Positions 50,107 through 58,321 of a stretch of DNA of 64,000 nucleotides are shown here, piece after piece. Every line of letters starts with the position of its first letter. Position 1 is the stretch's first letter. The position numbers were made by a program, and so were the translations under genes. Below the pieces are notes generated by a model that saw only the letters and a list, made by a program, of their open reading frames with translations, made no database searches and was not told where the DNA came from. This DNA comes from Arthrobacter_B sp038069765 (lineage in GTDB: Bacteria > Actinomycetota > Actinomycetes > Actinomycetales > Micrococcaceae): NCBI RefSeq assembly GCF_038069765.1, contig NZ_JBBPFS010000002.1:1-64000 (forward strand). Direction: 5' to 3'.

Positions 50107-50895
50107 TTATTCAGCAAAGTATTTGTCGTAGATCTCGGAGTACTTGCCGTTGTCCTGCAGTTCGGCCAGCTGGGCGTTGACCTCTTCGATCAGGGCAGCG
50201 TTTTCCTTCTTGGAGGCGAAGCCGTAGGACTCGTCCGTTTCGTATTCCTCCACGATGTCGTAGCCGCCCTCCTTCGTGTGGGAGGTATTCACCGCGATGT
50301 CCTGCAGGATGGCGTCAATGCTTCCGCCCTGGATGGCCTGGAACAGTTCGCCGTCGCCGGGGTATTCAATGATTTCGGCGTCTTTGACGTTTTCCTGCGC
50401 ATAAGCGGCACCCGTGGTGGTCTGCTGCACGCCAACCCGCTTGCCGGCCAGATCATCAATGCTCTTGATGTCTGAGCCTTCCGGAACCATCAGGGTCTGC
50501 AGGGAGTCGTAGTACGGGTCACTGAACAGCAGCTTTTCTGCGCGCTCGGGCGTGATGGTGACGGCGCTGGCGCTCAGATCGCACATTCCGGCGCTGACGG
50601 CGGTACCGCCCTGAATAGCCTCAAAGCCCTGTTGCTGGATTTCCGTCTCGAGTCCCATGCCCGCAGCGATTTCCCGAATAAGGTCAATGTCGAAACCGGT
50701 GTATTCCCCGTCTTCGACATACTCGAACGGCACGTACGGAATTTCAGAGCAAACCGTCAGGGTTCCTTCCGAGACCAGGCCAAGTTCGGAACCGGAACCG
50801 GCGTCGGCGGACGAATCGTCCCCGCCGCAGGAGGTCAGTGCCAGGGCGCCCAGAGTCACTGCGGCAAGGGCGGTTCTGCGTGCTTTTGTCAGCAT
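50107..50895 (-). CDS. Polar amino-acid ABC transporter substrate-binding lipoprotein (copy 1)
   Basis: The 262-residue lipoprotein has a lipobox LTSC near residue 23 and a periplasmic-binding-protein type 2 fold: TVCSEIPYVPFEYV, FDIDLIREIAAGMGLE, and PERAEKLLFSDPYYDSLQTL. It captures a polar amino acid outside the cell for the permease/ATPase. It has its own -10-like TAGAAT 70 bp upstream. It is closely related to the upstream binding protein, and likely arose by tandem duplication. Confidence 0.9.
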   Translation of the reverse strand: MLTKARRTALAAVTLGALALTSCGGDDSSADAGSGSELGLVSEGTLTVCSEIPYVPFEYVEDGEYTGFDIDLIREIAAGMGLETEIQQQGFEAIQGGTAVSAGMCDLSASAVTITPERAEKLLFSDPYYDSLQTLMVPEGSDIKSIDDLAGKRVGVQQTTTGAAYAQENVKDAEIIEYPGDGELFQAIQGGSIDAILQDIAVNTSHTKEGGYDIVEEYETDESYGFASKKENAALIEEVNAQLAELQDNGKYSEIYDKYFAE

Positions 50896-50965
50896 GGATC
50901 TATAACCTTTTCGTGGACGGAGCCAGTGGCGATTGCCCCTTCATAAACAGATGAAAGCAATCTAG

Positions 50966-50976
50966 ATTCTACGCAC
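50966..50976 (-). promoter_or_regulatory. Candidate promoter -10 of the first binding-protein gene
   Basis: GTGCGTAGAAT on the minus strand includes a TAGAAT -10-like hexamer. The same 11 bases with one change (GTGCGTATAAT) occur upstream of the paralogue at 51920-51930. No clear -35 is present. Confidence 0.45.
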
Positions 50977-51040
50977 GTCTGAATTCCGCGGGGGTATCGA
51001 CGGCGGAGCCTCGGCCGGGCAACCGGTCCGCGCGCGGGCG

Positions 51041-51832
51041 TTATTCGGTGAAGTACTTGTCGTAAAGCTCGGTGTACTTTCCATTCTCGCGCATGGCGGC
51101 GAGCTGCTTGTTGACCTCTTCAACCAGCTTCTCGCTGCCTTCCTTCTTCATCGCCAGGCCGTACGCCTCACCGGTGGGGTAAGTGGCCGCGATCGTAAAG
51201 GAATCACCGTCGGTGTGGGTAAGGTTCACGGGCAGGTCCTGCAGCACCGCGTCGATGTTGCCGGCCTGTAGCGCCTGGAAGAGTTCGGCGTCGGTCTGGT
51301 AGGCAATGACCTCGGTGTCGGAGGGTGCATTGTCGCGGGCATAGGTTTCACCCGTGGTGCCCTGCTGGATGCCAATCTTCTTCCCGCCCATGTCCTCCAG
51401 CGACTTAGCCGTGGAATCGGCCGACACCAGCAGCGACTGCAGTGAGTCGTAGTAGGGGTCGGAGAACGCCAGGTTCTTTTCGCGTTCGGGGGTGATGGAG
51501 ACAGCCGCCGCAATCAGGTCACACTGGTTGGCGGCGAGAACGGTGCCGCTCTGCAGGCCGTCGAAGCTGGCGTTCTGGACTTCCAGCTCCAGTCCCATCC
51601 CCGCAGCAATTTCCCGGGTGAGGTCCATGTCGAAGCCGGTGTACTCCCCGTCGTCGCCCACGTATTCAAAGGGCTCAAACGGAACGTTGGAGCAAACGGT
51701 CAGTGCACCCTCGTTGACCAGAGGGATTCCGGACTCCGTTTCCGCCGTCCCGCCGCCGCCGCTGCAGGCAGTTGCGGTCAGGGCGCCGAGAGCCAGAACG
51801 GCTGCAAGTGCGGTGCGTGCTTTGTTCAGCAT
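51041..51832 (-). CDS. Polar amino-acid ABC transporter substrate-binding lipoprotein (copy 2)
   Basis: A 263-residue binding lipoprotein with lipobox ATAC near residue 22. Motifs match copy 1 (TVCSNVPFEPFEYV, MDLTREIAAGMGLEL, PEREKNLAFSDPYYDSLQSL). ATG at 51832 is used because AGG precedes it; the longer frame from 51916 runs through the promoter. It is the first gene of the unit, before copy 1, the permease and the ATPase. The two may differ in affinity or ligand. Confidence 0.9.
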   Translation of the reverse strand: MLNKARTALAAVLALGALTATACSGGGGTAETESGIPLVNEGALTVCSNVPFEPFEYVGDDGEYTGFDMDLTREIAAGMGLELEVQNASFDGLQSGTVLAANQCDLIAAAVSITPEREKNLAFSDPYYDSLQSLLVSADSTAKSLEDMGGKKIGIQQGTTGETYARDNAPSDTEVIAYQTDAELFQALQAGNIDAVLQDLPVNLTHTDGDSFTIAATYPTGEAYGLAMKKEGSEKLVEEVNKQLAAMRENGKYTELYDKYFTE

Positions 51833-51895
51833 GGAAAGAACCTCAGATCGGAAAAAGACGGAACCGGTTCCGGCGAACCGGAGCGCATCAGGGCC

Positions 51896-51948
51896 TGCAT
51901 AATTATGCATGCTCACTCAATTATACGCACTCCGGGGAGGTGCTTTTA
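51896..51948 (-). promoter_or_regulatory. Promoter and 14-bp palindrome of the ABC operon
   Basis: Consensus TATAAT (51920-51925, minus strand) with a weak TAAAAG -35 17 bp away (51943-51948). Just downstream is a perfect 14-bp palindrome TGCATAATTATGCA (51896-51909), near the transcription start, where a repressor could sit. It drives the second binding protein and probably the whole operon. Confidence 0.6.
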
Positions 51949-51988
51949 CACGTCTTGGATCACACGGTCAAGGGTTGGTTCCGGGCAC

Positions 51989-53308
51989 CTAGGGCCACTG
52001 GACGGCGCCGGCGGCCCGGTCCAGCTCCAGCGCTTCAAGCATGGGCCGGAACTTGCTCCAGGTCTCCGCCAGCTCCGCGGCGGGGTTGGAACCGGCAACA
52101 ATGCCGCAGCCTGCATACAGGCGGACGGTGCGGGGATCCTCAATAACGGCACCGCGCAGGGCGATGCCCCATTCGCCGTTGCCGTCAGCATCCATCCAGC
52201 CCACCGGGCCGGCGTACGGCCCCCGGTCCATGTGTTCAAGCTCGCTGATCAGCTCACCGGCAACGCTCGTCGGGAACCCGCACACGGCTGCGGTGGGATG
52301 CAGTGCTTCCACCAGCGCCAGCGAGGTGGGGATCCCGCCGTCGGCCCCGGGGGCCAGATCAGCGGCGACGTCGGAGGCCAGGTGCCACACATTGGGCAGT
52401 TCCAGCACAAAGGGTTCGGTGTGCGAGGTCATCGAGGAAGTGAACGGCTCCAGCTGCCGGGTGAGCGAGTCGATGGCAATTTGATGCTCGTGGCGCTGCT
52501 TGTCGGATCCGGCGAGCACCCGCTGCGGGTAGTCCGGGTCATCGGCCGGCGCTGTGGCCCGGTCCAGCGTTCCGGCGAGCACCCGGGCGCGGGCTACACC
52601 GTTCTCCACCTTGATCAGCATTTCCGGAGTGGAGCCGATCAGCCCGTCAACGGAATAGGTCCAGCAGCTGCGGTAGCGCAGGGCCAGCTCGCGCAGCACC
52701 TGTGCCGCGGAAACCGGTGATCCGAGCGACGCGACAATGTCGCGGGCCAGGACGATCTTGCTCAAGTCGCCGGCATTAATGTGCGCCACGGAGCGGGCGA
52801 CGGCGTTCTTCCATTCCGCCTCGGTGAGGACGCCCGGAAGGATGCGGTCTTCGGGGTCCGGCTCGCGGGCCACGGGAACTTCGTCCAGATAGTGGGCCAG
52901 GGCCGTCTGTGCGGTGGCCAGGCTCAGCTCGGCGTCGGGGTCGGCGGTTGTCTGCGTGATCCAGGCGGCACCGTCGCGGCAGCCGACTATGATCTCCGGA
53001 ACGATGAGCCGGGACTCAAAGGGGGAGCGCTTGGAGAAGCCGAAGGAGCCGAATGCGGCCAGCCCGCTGCCTGGAACCTCCAGGGGATTCTCAATGTCGG
53101 CGTCGTCGGCCAGCTTCAGCCACCACTGCTGCGCATCGGCAAACCGCTCCGGCCCGCTCGCGGTGAAACGGGCGCTTTCGCCAAAGCCCACCAGCCCCTC
53201 ACCGCTGCGGATCCAGGCAAGCTGGTCATTGAGGACCAGATACTCCAGCAGCCCGATTGTGGCGGACAGCTCACCAATGGGCACGGTCAGGGAACGCAGG
53301 GTGGTCAT
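51989..53308 (-). CDS. menF: Isochorismate synthase
   Basis: A 439-residue chorismate-binding enzyme. The C-terminal half has LSKIVLARD, LEALHPTAAVCGFP, and GPYAGPVGWMDADGNGEW followed by LYAGCGIVAGS, the isochorismate-synthase signature. It opens menaquinone biosynthesis by converting chorismate to isochorismate. It is divergent from menG with a 165-bp gap. ATG at 53308. MenF and EntC cannot be separated by these motifs alone, but the menaquinone context supports MenF. Confidence 0.92.
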   Translation of the reverse strand: MTTLRSLTVPIGELSATIGLLEYLVLNDQLAWIRSGEGLVGFGESARFTASGPERFADAQQWWLKLADDADIENPLEVPGSGLAAFGSFGFSKRSPFESRLIVPEIIVGCRDGAAWITQTTADPDAELSLATAQTALAHYLDEVPVAREPDPEDRILPGVLTEAEWKNAVARSVAHINAGDLSKIVLARDIVASLGSPVSAAQVLRELALRYRSCWTYSVDGLIGSTPEMLIKVENGVARARVLAGTLDRATAPADDPDYPQRVLAGSDKQRHEHQIAIDSLTRQLEPFTSSMTSHTEPFVLELPNVWHLASDVAADLAPGADGGIPTSLALVEALHPTAAVCGFPTSVAGELISELEHMDRGPYAGPVGWMDADGNGEWGIALRGAVIEDPRTVRLYAGCGIVAGSNPAAELAETWSKFRPMLEALELDRAAGAVQWP

Positions 53309-53472
53309 AATGACTCCAGCCTACTCCCAGTCCGGATGTGCCGGAGGTTACCTGCACCCCGCCGGCCCCGTACCTGCGGCCCGGGGCGGGCGGGCACTGC
53401 CCGGGCAGGTGAGGGACCAGACACAGCCGCCTCGGGTTCGGTCCCCTGCACATTCTTTGAGACAATGATCGA

Positions 53473-54180
53473 GTGAATCGCGCATCGTTGGATAAACGCC
53501 CGGATGAAGTCGCTGCCATGTTTGACGACGTGGCACCGAAATACGACGTCGTGAACGACGTGCTGTCCCTCGGGCAGACACGCCGCTGGCGCCGCATCGT
53601 GGTGGACGCCGTCGGCGCCTCGCCCGGTCAGCGGGTCCTGGACCTGGCCGCCGGTACCGGAACCTCCAGCGAGCCCTACGCCGACGCCGGCATCAACGTG
53701 GTGGCCTGCGACTTCTCCCTGGGCATGCTCAAGGTGGGCAAGCGCCGCCGCCCCGACATCGACTTTGTAGCCGGAGACGCCACCAACCTGCCGTTCGAGG
53801 ACAACTCCTTTGACGCGTCCACCATCTCCTTCGGCCTGCGCAACGTGAATGAGCCGAAGAAGGCCCTCGCTGAAATGCTGCGTGTTACCAAGCCCGGCGG
53901 CCGCCTGGTCATCGCCGAGTTCTCCGCGCCCACCGTGCCCGTGTGGCGCACCATGTATACCGAGTACCTGATGCGTGCACTGCCGCCGATTGCCCGGAAG
54001 GTTGCGTCCAATCCCGACGCCTACGTCTACCTGGCCGAGTCCATCCGCGCCTGGCCCAATCAGGACGAACTGGCTGCCTGGGTCGCCGAATCCGGCTGGA
54101 CCGACGTCGCCTACCGCAACCTCACCGGCGGCATCGTGGCCATTCACCGCGCTGTGAAGCCGGGGAGGACAGCCATCTAA
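53473..54180 (+). CDS. menG: Demethylmenaquinone methyltransferase
   Basis: A 235-residue UbiE/MenG methyltransferase. VASMFDDVAPKYDVVNDVLSLGQ-type start (here VAAMFDDVAPKYDVVND), SAM motif VLDLAAGTGTSS, and FGLRNVNEPKKALAEMLRV followed by PGGRLVIAEFS are family signatures. It makes the last step in menaquinone biosynthesis. The start is GTG at 53473. Stop TAA directly abuts the next start. It begins a three-gene operon. Confidence 0.93.
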   Translation: MNRASLDKRPDEVAAMFDDVAPKYDVVNDVLSLGQTRRWRRIVVDAVGASPGQRVLDLAAGTGTSSEPYADAGINVVACDFSLGMLKVGKRRRPDIDFVAGDATNLPFEDNSFDASTISFGLRNVNEPKKALAEMLRVTKPGGRLVIAEFSAPTVPVWRTMYTEYLMRALPPIARKVASNPDAYVYLAESIRAWPNQDELAAWVAESGWTDVAYRNLTGGIVAIHRAVKPGRTAI

Positions 54181-55527
54181 GTGAGCGTCCTCATTGTCGG
54201 AGCCGGCCCCGCCGGTTCCACCGCGGCCTACCACCTTGCCCGGGCCGGAGTGGAAGTTACCGTCCTGGAAAAAACCTCGTTTCCGCGGGAAAAGGTCTGC
54301 GGCGACGGCCTTACTCCGCGTGCCGTCCGGGAAGTCCAGCTCCTGGATCTGCCCCACGACGAAGCCGACGGCTGGCGCCGGAACAAGGGACTGCGCCTCA
54401 TTGCCGCCGGCCGCACCCTTGAGCTGCCGTGGCCGGTGCTCTCGGATTTCCCCGACTACGGCCTGATCCGTACCCGTTTGGGCTTTGATGAAGCTCTGGC
54501 CCGTCATGCCGAGGCTGCCGGCGCCACCATCCTGGAACGCCATTCGGTTACCGCCGCGGTGCGCGACGACGCCGGCCGGGTCACCGGCGTGGTGGCCAAC
54601 GTGCTCGACGACGCCGGCCGGCGCACGGGGGAGACCCGGGAGTTCTCCGCCGACGTCGTCCTGGCCGCTGACGGCAACTCCAGCCGCACCGCACTGAGCT
54701 TAGGGCTCGAAAAGCGCGACGACCGGCCGCTGGGCGTGGCCGTGCGCACCTACTTCCAGAGTCCGCGCACCAACGATGACTGGATGGAAGGCTGGCTGGA
54801 ACTTCCCGACGCCGCCGGAAACCCGCTGCCCGGCTACGGCTGGGTCTTCGGCGTAGGCGACGGAACCTCCAACGTGGGCCTGGGCATCCTGAACTCCTCC
54901 AAGGAATTCGGCAAGCTCGACTACCGCAAGGTGCTGCGGGAATGGACCGCGGGCATGCCCGCCGAGTGGGGGTTCAGCCCCGAGAACCAGGTGGGGGAAA
55001 TCCGCGGTGCTGCCCTGCCGATGGGCTTCAACCGCACCCCGCACTACTCGCCGGGACTGCTCCTGCTCGGCGATGCCGGCGGCATGGTGTCCCCGTTCAA
55101 CGGCGAGGGCATTTCCTACGCCATGGAATCCGCCCGGTTTGCCGCGGACTTCATAGTGGCCGCGGAAAGCGAAGCCCGCACACCGGGACTGCTCTCCGCC
55201 GACGCGGCCTTTGACCGCCGTCTCTCCGGCTACTCCGACCACATCCGCGCCGAATGGGGCAGCCACTTCACCCTGGGCAGGATCTTTGCGGGGCTGATCG
55301 GCAAACCGGCCATCATGAAGCTCGCGCTGCGCACCGGCATGCCGATTCCGGTGCTGATGCGGTTTGTGGTGCGAATGCTGGCCAACCTCACGGACCACAG
55401 CAGCAAGGGTTCGGAGGATAGAGTTATCGCCGTGCTGGAAGCCCTGGTTCCGGCCGCCTCGAATCAAGATGCAGGACCCAGCCAGCCGTCCAACCCGCTC
55501 CGACGAAAAGTTAGTCTAAAACCGTGA
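54181..55527 (+). CDS. Geranylgeranyl reductase family FAD protein (menaquinone side-chain reductase-like)
   Basis: A 448-residue flavoprotein. FAD-binding motif IVGAGPAGSTAAYHLARAG is at the start, and PFNGEGISYAMESARFAA is a later FAD motif. The family reduces isoprenoid double bonds; the MenJ relative reduces one double bond in the menaquinone side chain. Placement between menG and prenyl synthase supports that role. GTG at 54181 follows the menG stop without a gap. Confidence 0.87.
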   Translation: MSVLIVGAGPAGSTAAYHLARAGVEVTVLEKTSFPREKVCGDGLTPRAVREVQLLDLPHDEADGWRRNKGLRLIAAGRTLELPWPVLSDFPDYGLIRTRLGFDEALARHAEAAGATILERHSVTAAVRDDAGRVTGVVANVLDDAGRRTGETREFSADVVLAADGNSSRTALSLGLEKRDDRPLGVAVRTYFQSPRTNDDWMEGWLELPDAAGNPLPGYGWVFGVGDGTSNVGLGILNSSKEFGKLDYRKVLREWTAGMPAEWGFSPENQVGEIRGAALPMGFNRTPHYSPGLLLLGDAGGMVSPFNGEGISYAMESARFAADFIVAAESEARTPGLLSADAAFDRRLSGYSDHIRAEWGSHFTLGRIFAGLIGKPAIMKLALRTGMPIPVLMRFVVRMLANLTDHSSKGSEDRVIAVLEALVPAASNQDAGPSQPSNPLRRKVSLKP

Positions 55528-56585
55528 CTGAATCCTCGAACACCAGCCCGGATAGTGCCGCCGACGAGGCCGCGCCTGTGCTGCCGGCCGGATTCGCGCT
55601 GATCGCCGAAGACCCGCAGCTGGGTCCTTCGATCGCTGCGTCCCTGGAACAGGTCGAAGCCGAACTCCTGGACGCGATTTCCAACTCCGATCCCTTCGCC
55701 AACGCCACCTCGCGCCACCTGGCCGAGGCAGGCGGCAAGCGGATCCGACCGCTCCTCGCGCTGCTGGCCTCGCATCTGGGCCCGGAGCCGACCAACGCCA
55801 AGGTGATCCAGTCCGCCGTCGTCGTCGAACTGACGCATCTGGCAACCCTGTACCACGACGACGTCATGGACTCCGCGCCGCTGCGCCGGGGCGCTCCCAC
55901 CGCGCACGAGGTCTGGGGCAACTCGGTGGCGGTGCTGACCGGCGATCTGATTTTCGCCCGCGCGTCCTCCCTGGTGTCCGAACTTGGCGGCGAAGCGCTG
56001 GGCATTCAGGCCCGCACCTTTGAGCGGCTCTGCCTGGGCCAGCTGCACGAGACAGTGGGCCCCAACGACGGCCAGGATCCGCTGGAACACTACCTCTCCG
56101 TCATCTCCGGCAAGACGGCGTCGCTGATTGCCGCCTCCGGGCAGCTCGGCGCACTGTTCTCCGGCGCGACGCGCCAGGCGATCGACATCATGGTGGAGTA
56201 CGGCGAGAAGGTCGGCACCGCCTTCCAGCTGGCCGACGACGTCATTGACGTGACCGGCCTCGAGGCCAAATCCGGCAAGACGCCGGGCACCGACCTGCGC
56301 GAAGGCGTTCCCACCCTGCCGGTGCTGCTGCTGCGGCGCAACGCCGCTGCCGGCGATGCGGAAGCCGCCGCCGTGCTGGATCTGGTGGACGGGGACCTGA
56401 GCTCGGACGACGCACTGTCCGCGGCCGTGGAAGCCCTGCGGGAAAACCCGGCAACCGCCGAAGCATGGGCAGTGGCCCGGCAGTGGTCCGACGAGGCCGT
56501 GGCGGTGCTGGAGCCGCTGCCCGAGTCCGTGGTGAAGCGGGCACTGGCCAGCTTCGCCCACGCAGTGGTGGAGCGGGACGTCTAG
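55524..56585 (+). CDS. Polyprenyl diphosphate synthase (menaquinone side chain)
   Basis: A 353-residue trans-prenyltransferase. The first aspartate motif is YHDDVMDSAPLRRG, the second LADDVIDVTG. GGKRIRPLLALLAS is the expected upstream motif. It makes the C35-C45 prenyl chain of menaquinone. Start GTG at 55524 overlaps the previous stop by 4 bp. A short chain-length region cannot be called. It converges with the HIT gene with a 4-bp overlap. Confidence 0.92.
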   Translation: MTESSNTSPDSAADEAAPVLPAGFALIAEDPQLGPSIAASLEQVEAELLDAISNSDPFANATSRHLAEAGGKRIRPLLALLASHLGPEPTNAKVIQSAVVVELTHLATLYHDDVMDSAPLRRGAPTAHEVWGNSVAVLTGDLIFARASSLVSELGGEALGIQARTFERLCLGQLHETVGPNDGQDPLEHYLSVISGKTASLIAASGQLGALFSGATRQAIDIMVEYGEKVGTAFQLADDVIDVTGLEAKSGKTPGTDLREGVPTLPVLLLRRNAAAGDAEAAAVLDLVDGDLSSDDALSAAVEALRENPATAEAWAVARQWSDEAVAVLEPLPESVVKRALASFAHAVVERDV

Positions 56586-57109
56586 AGCCCGTACTCCGAG
56601 ACGGTGAGGACTGACTTGAGCTCCCGGGCCTTCCGGGCGCGGACGGCCGGATCCACGATCGGGCGCTTGGGCGTGAAGTAAAGCCCGTCATTGTCCCAGC
56701 GGGGCAGCACATGCTGGTGGTAGTGCCAGACATGCTGGCTGCCGGCCGGCTCGTTGTGCTGCCGGGTGGTGACGCCGTCGGGCCGCCAGGCCTTTTTGAT
56801 GGCCACCGCAATGTCGCGGGTGACAATCATCAGGCGGGCGGCGACGTCGTCGGGCAGTTCATACAGCAGCTCGAAATGCTCCCGGGGAGTCACCAGGACG
56901 TGCCCGGGCTCCGGATCGAAGCCGTGCGAGGCGATGAACGCCAGCACCAGCTCGTCCGAGTAGACCAGGTCCCCGGGCTCGCACAGGTTGCCCGGAGCCT
57001 TGAACTCCCCGGAGGCCATGTCACAGAACGGGCACTGGTAGTTTTCGGGTGCATGGCTGGGCCAGATGGCCTTCCGCGGCGCATCGCCAACCGTGCCGGG
57101 CTGCTGCAT
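56582..57109 (-). CDS. HIT family protein
   Basis: A 175-residue HIT-fold protein. The triad motif HVWHYHQHVLPRW (HxHxHxx) carries the catalytic His. CPFCDMASGE near the N-terminus resembles the zinc or flexible loop. Members hydrolyse dinucleoside polyphosphates or nucleotide-type phosphoramidates. It starts 10 bp after the SMI1/KNR4-like gene on the same strand. ATG at 57109. Confidence 0.88.
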   Translation of the reverse strand: MQQPGTVGDAPRKAIWPSHAPENYQCPFCDMASGEFKAPGNLCEPGDLVYSDELVLAFIASHGFDPEPGHVLVTPREHFELLYELPDDVAARLMIVTRDIAVAIKKAWRPDGVTTRQHNEPAGSQHVWHYHQHVLPRWDNDGLYFTPKRPIVDPAVRARKARELKSVLTVSEYGL

Positions 57110-57119
57110 TCAGGGCTCC

Positions 57120-57545
57120 TTAGTTCGGATCTTCCTCAAAGACCCACTCAAACATGTCAAAGACGTATTCGCTGAAGGTTCCTTCTTCGCTCTGCCAGTC
57201 GCCGCGGGCGTTGTTGCGCCGCCAGACGATCGGGTCGGGAACATCGAGCTGGTCCACGCGGAAACCCCAGGCAAACTTCTCGTCCTCGTCCTCGAGGAAG
57301 AGCAGGTAGCCGTCCTCGATTTCGAGTTCGTCCGGATCCCAGAAGAAGTGGAAGGCCTCCATGAGGTCCTCGTTGTTGCCCAGGGCGAGGTAGAACTCCC
57401 GCAGCACCAGGGGGATGGTGAAGTCGTGGGCGTCCAGCATTTCGTTCAGGACGTCTGCAGGGATGCCGTCTTCTTCTTCGCGCCAGTCATCCTCAAGATA
57501 CTTGGGGACCAGGGCTTTGAATTTGTCCAGGAACATTTGACTCAA
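57120..57545 (-). CDS. SMI1/KNR4-like (SUKH-type) small protein
   Basis: A 141-residue acidic protein. IPLVLREFYLALGN and WSEEGTFSEYV-type features (here WQSEEGTFSEYV) are similar to SMI1/KNR4/SUKH folds. It is rich in Asp/Glu. Start TTG at 57545 has GGAG six bases upstream; ATG at 57536 lacks one, and TTG at 57557 is inside that site. Some SUKH proteins are toxin immunity proteins, but here the neighbour is a HIT gene, so housekeeping use is as likely. Confidence 0.6.
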   Translation of the reverse strand: MSQMFLDKFKALVPKYLEDDWREEEDGIPADVLNEMLDAHDFTIPLVLREFYLALGNNEDLMEAFHFFWDPDELEIEDGYLLFLEDEDEKFAWGFRVDQLDVPDPIVWRRNNARGDWQSEEGTFSEYVFDMFEWVFEEDPN

Positions 57546-57602
57546 TGGGGTCTCCAAAATTGCGGGTGGTGTACTTCAATCCTAGCCGGGTGCGAAGGCC
57601 CC

Positions 57603-58235
57603 TCAGCGCACCCGCACAGCCAGGCGGGGATAGTTCAGCACGGCGCCGTCGGCATCCACGGTCAGCTCCGCGGTGAAGTCTCGGGTGGCCGAACTGTAGA
57701 GCACAACCCCGTACCCGCGGGCGTCGTCGTAGGCCGAAACCTGCGAGTAGACCTGGTTGCTGGGCAGCACCCGCAGGCTCGGCATTTCCACCCAGGCCAT
57801 GGTGAGCGGGGTGTCGTCCACGGGCGCGGCGGAGTTCAGCAGGTCCAGGCGGAGGACGGGCATGGTGTTCGTCAGGGGGCACAGGGCCAGGTCCACATCC
57901 TGGGCGTTGTCCAGGGCGCGGGGGTCGGTGATTCCCGGGGCGGGGAGTCCGGCGTCGCCGGAGACTTCCGTTTCCGCGCTCCACTTCCCGTCGCTGGAGC
58001 GGGTGAGTTCAAGGGACCGCGACCAGCCGGGGGCCTGGACCTGGATGCTGAACCGGCGGGTGACCCAGCCGGTGGAAGTGGTGAGTGTCCACGTGGCGGT
58101 GTAGTCCTCCGTGACGGAAGTGCCCCCGGCCGCGAGTTCCCGCTCGCGGAAAGAGACAGCTGCGGTGTCCCGGCGTGCGGAGTTGTCCACGCCCTGCCAG
58201 CGGAAGATTCGGGCGGGCCGCACGCTGTTGTCCAT
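57603..58235 (-). CDS. Putative glycolipid-binding domain protein (PF06475-like)
   Basis: A 210-residue soluble protein resembling the putative glycolipid-binding family. RIFRWQGVDNSARRD is the N-terminal strand pattern, DVDLALCPLTNTMPVLRL the central, and YSSATRDFTAELTVDADG the C-terminal. No signal peptide or membrane helix is visible. The role is unknown. ATG at 58235. Confidence 0.8.
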   Translation of the reverse strand: MDNSVRPARIFRWQGVDNSARRDTAAVSFRERELAAGGTSVTEDYTATWTLTTSTGWVTRRFSIQVQAPGWSRSLELTRSSDGKWSAETEVSGDAGLPAPGITDPRALDNAQDVDLALCPLTNTMPVLRLDLLNSAAPVDDTPLTMAWVEMPSLRVLPSNQVYSQVSAYDDARGYGVVLYSSATRDFTAELTVDADGAVLNYPRLAVRVR

Positions 58236-58321
58236 CCCTACACCCTATGGTTCACGCCCGGCGCGCGGCAACGGCGGGTTTTGGGTGTCCGGCGGGTTTG
58301 GAGGTCCGGCCGGATTCCTGA

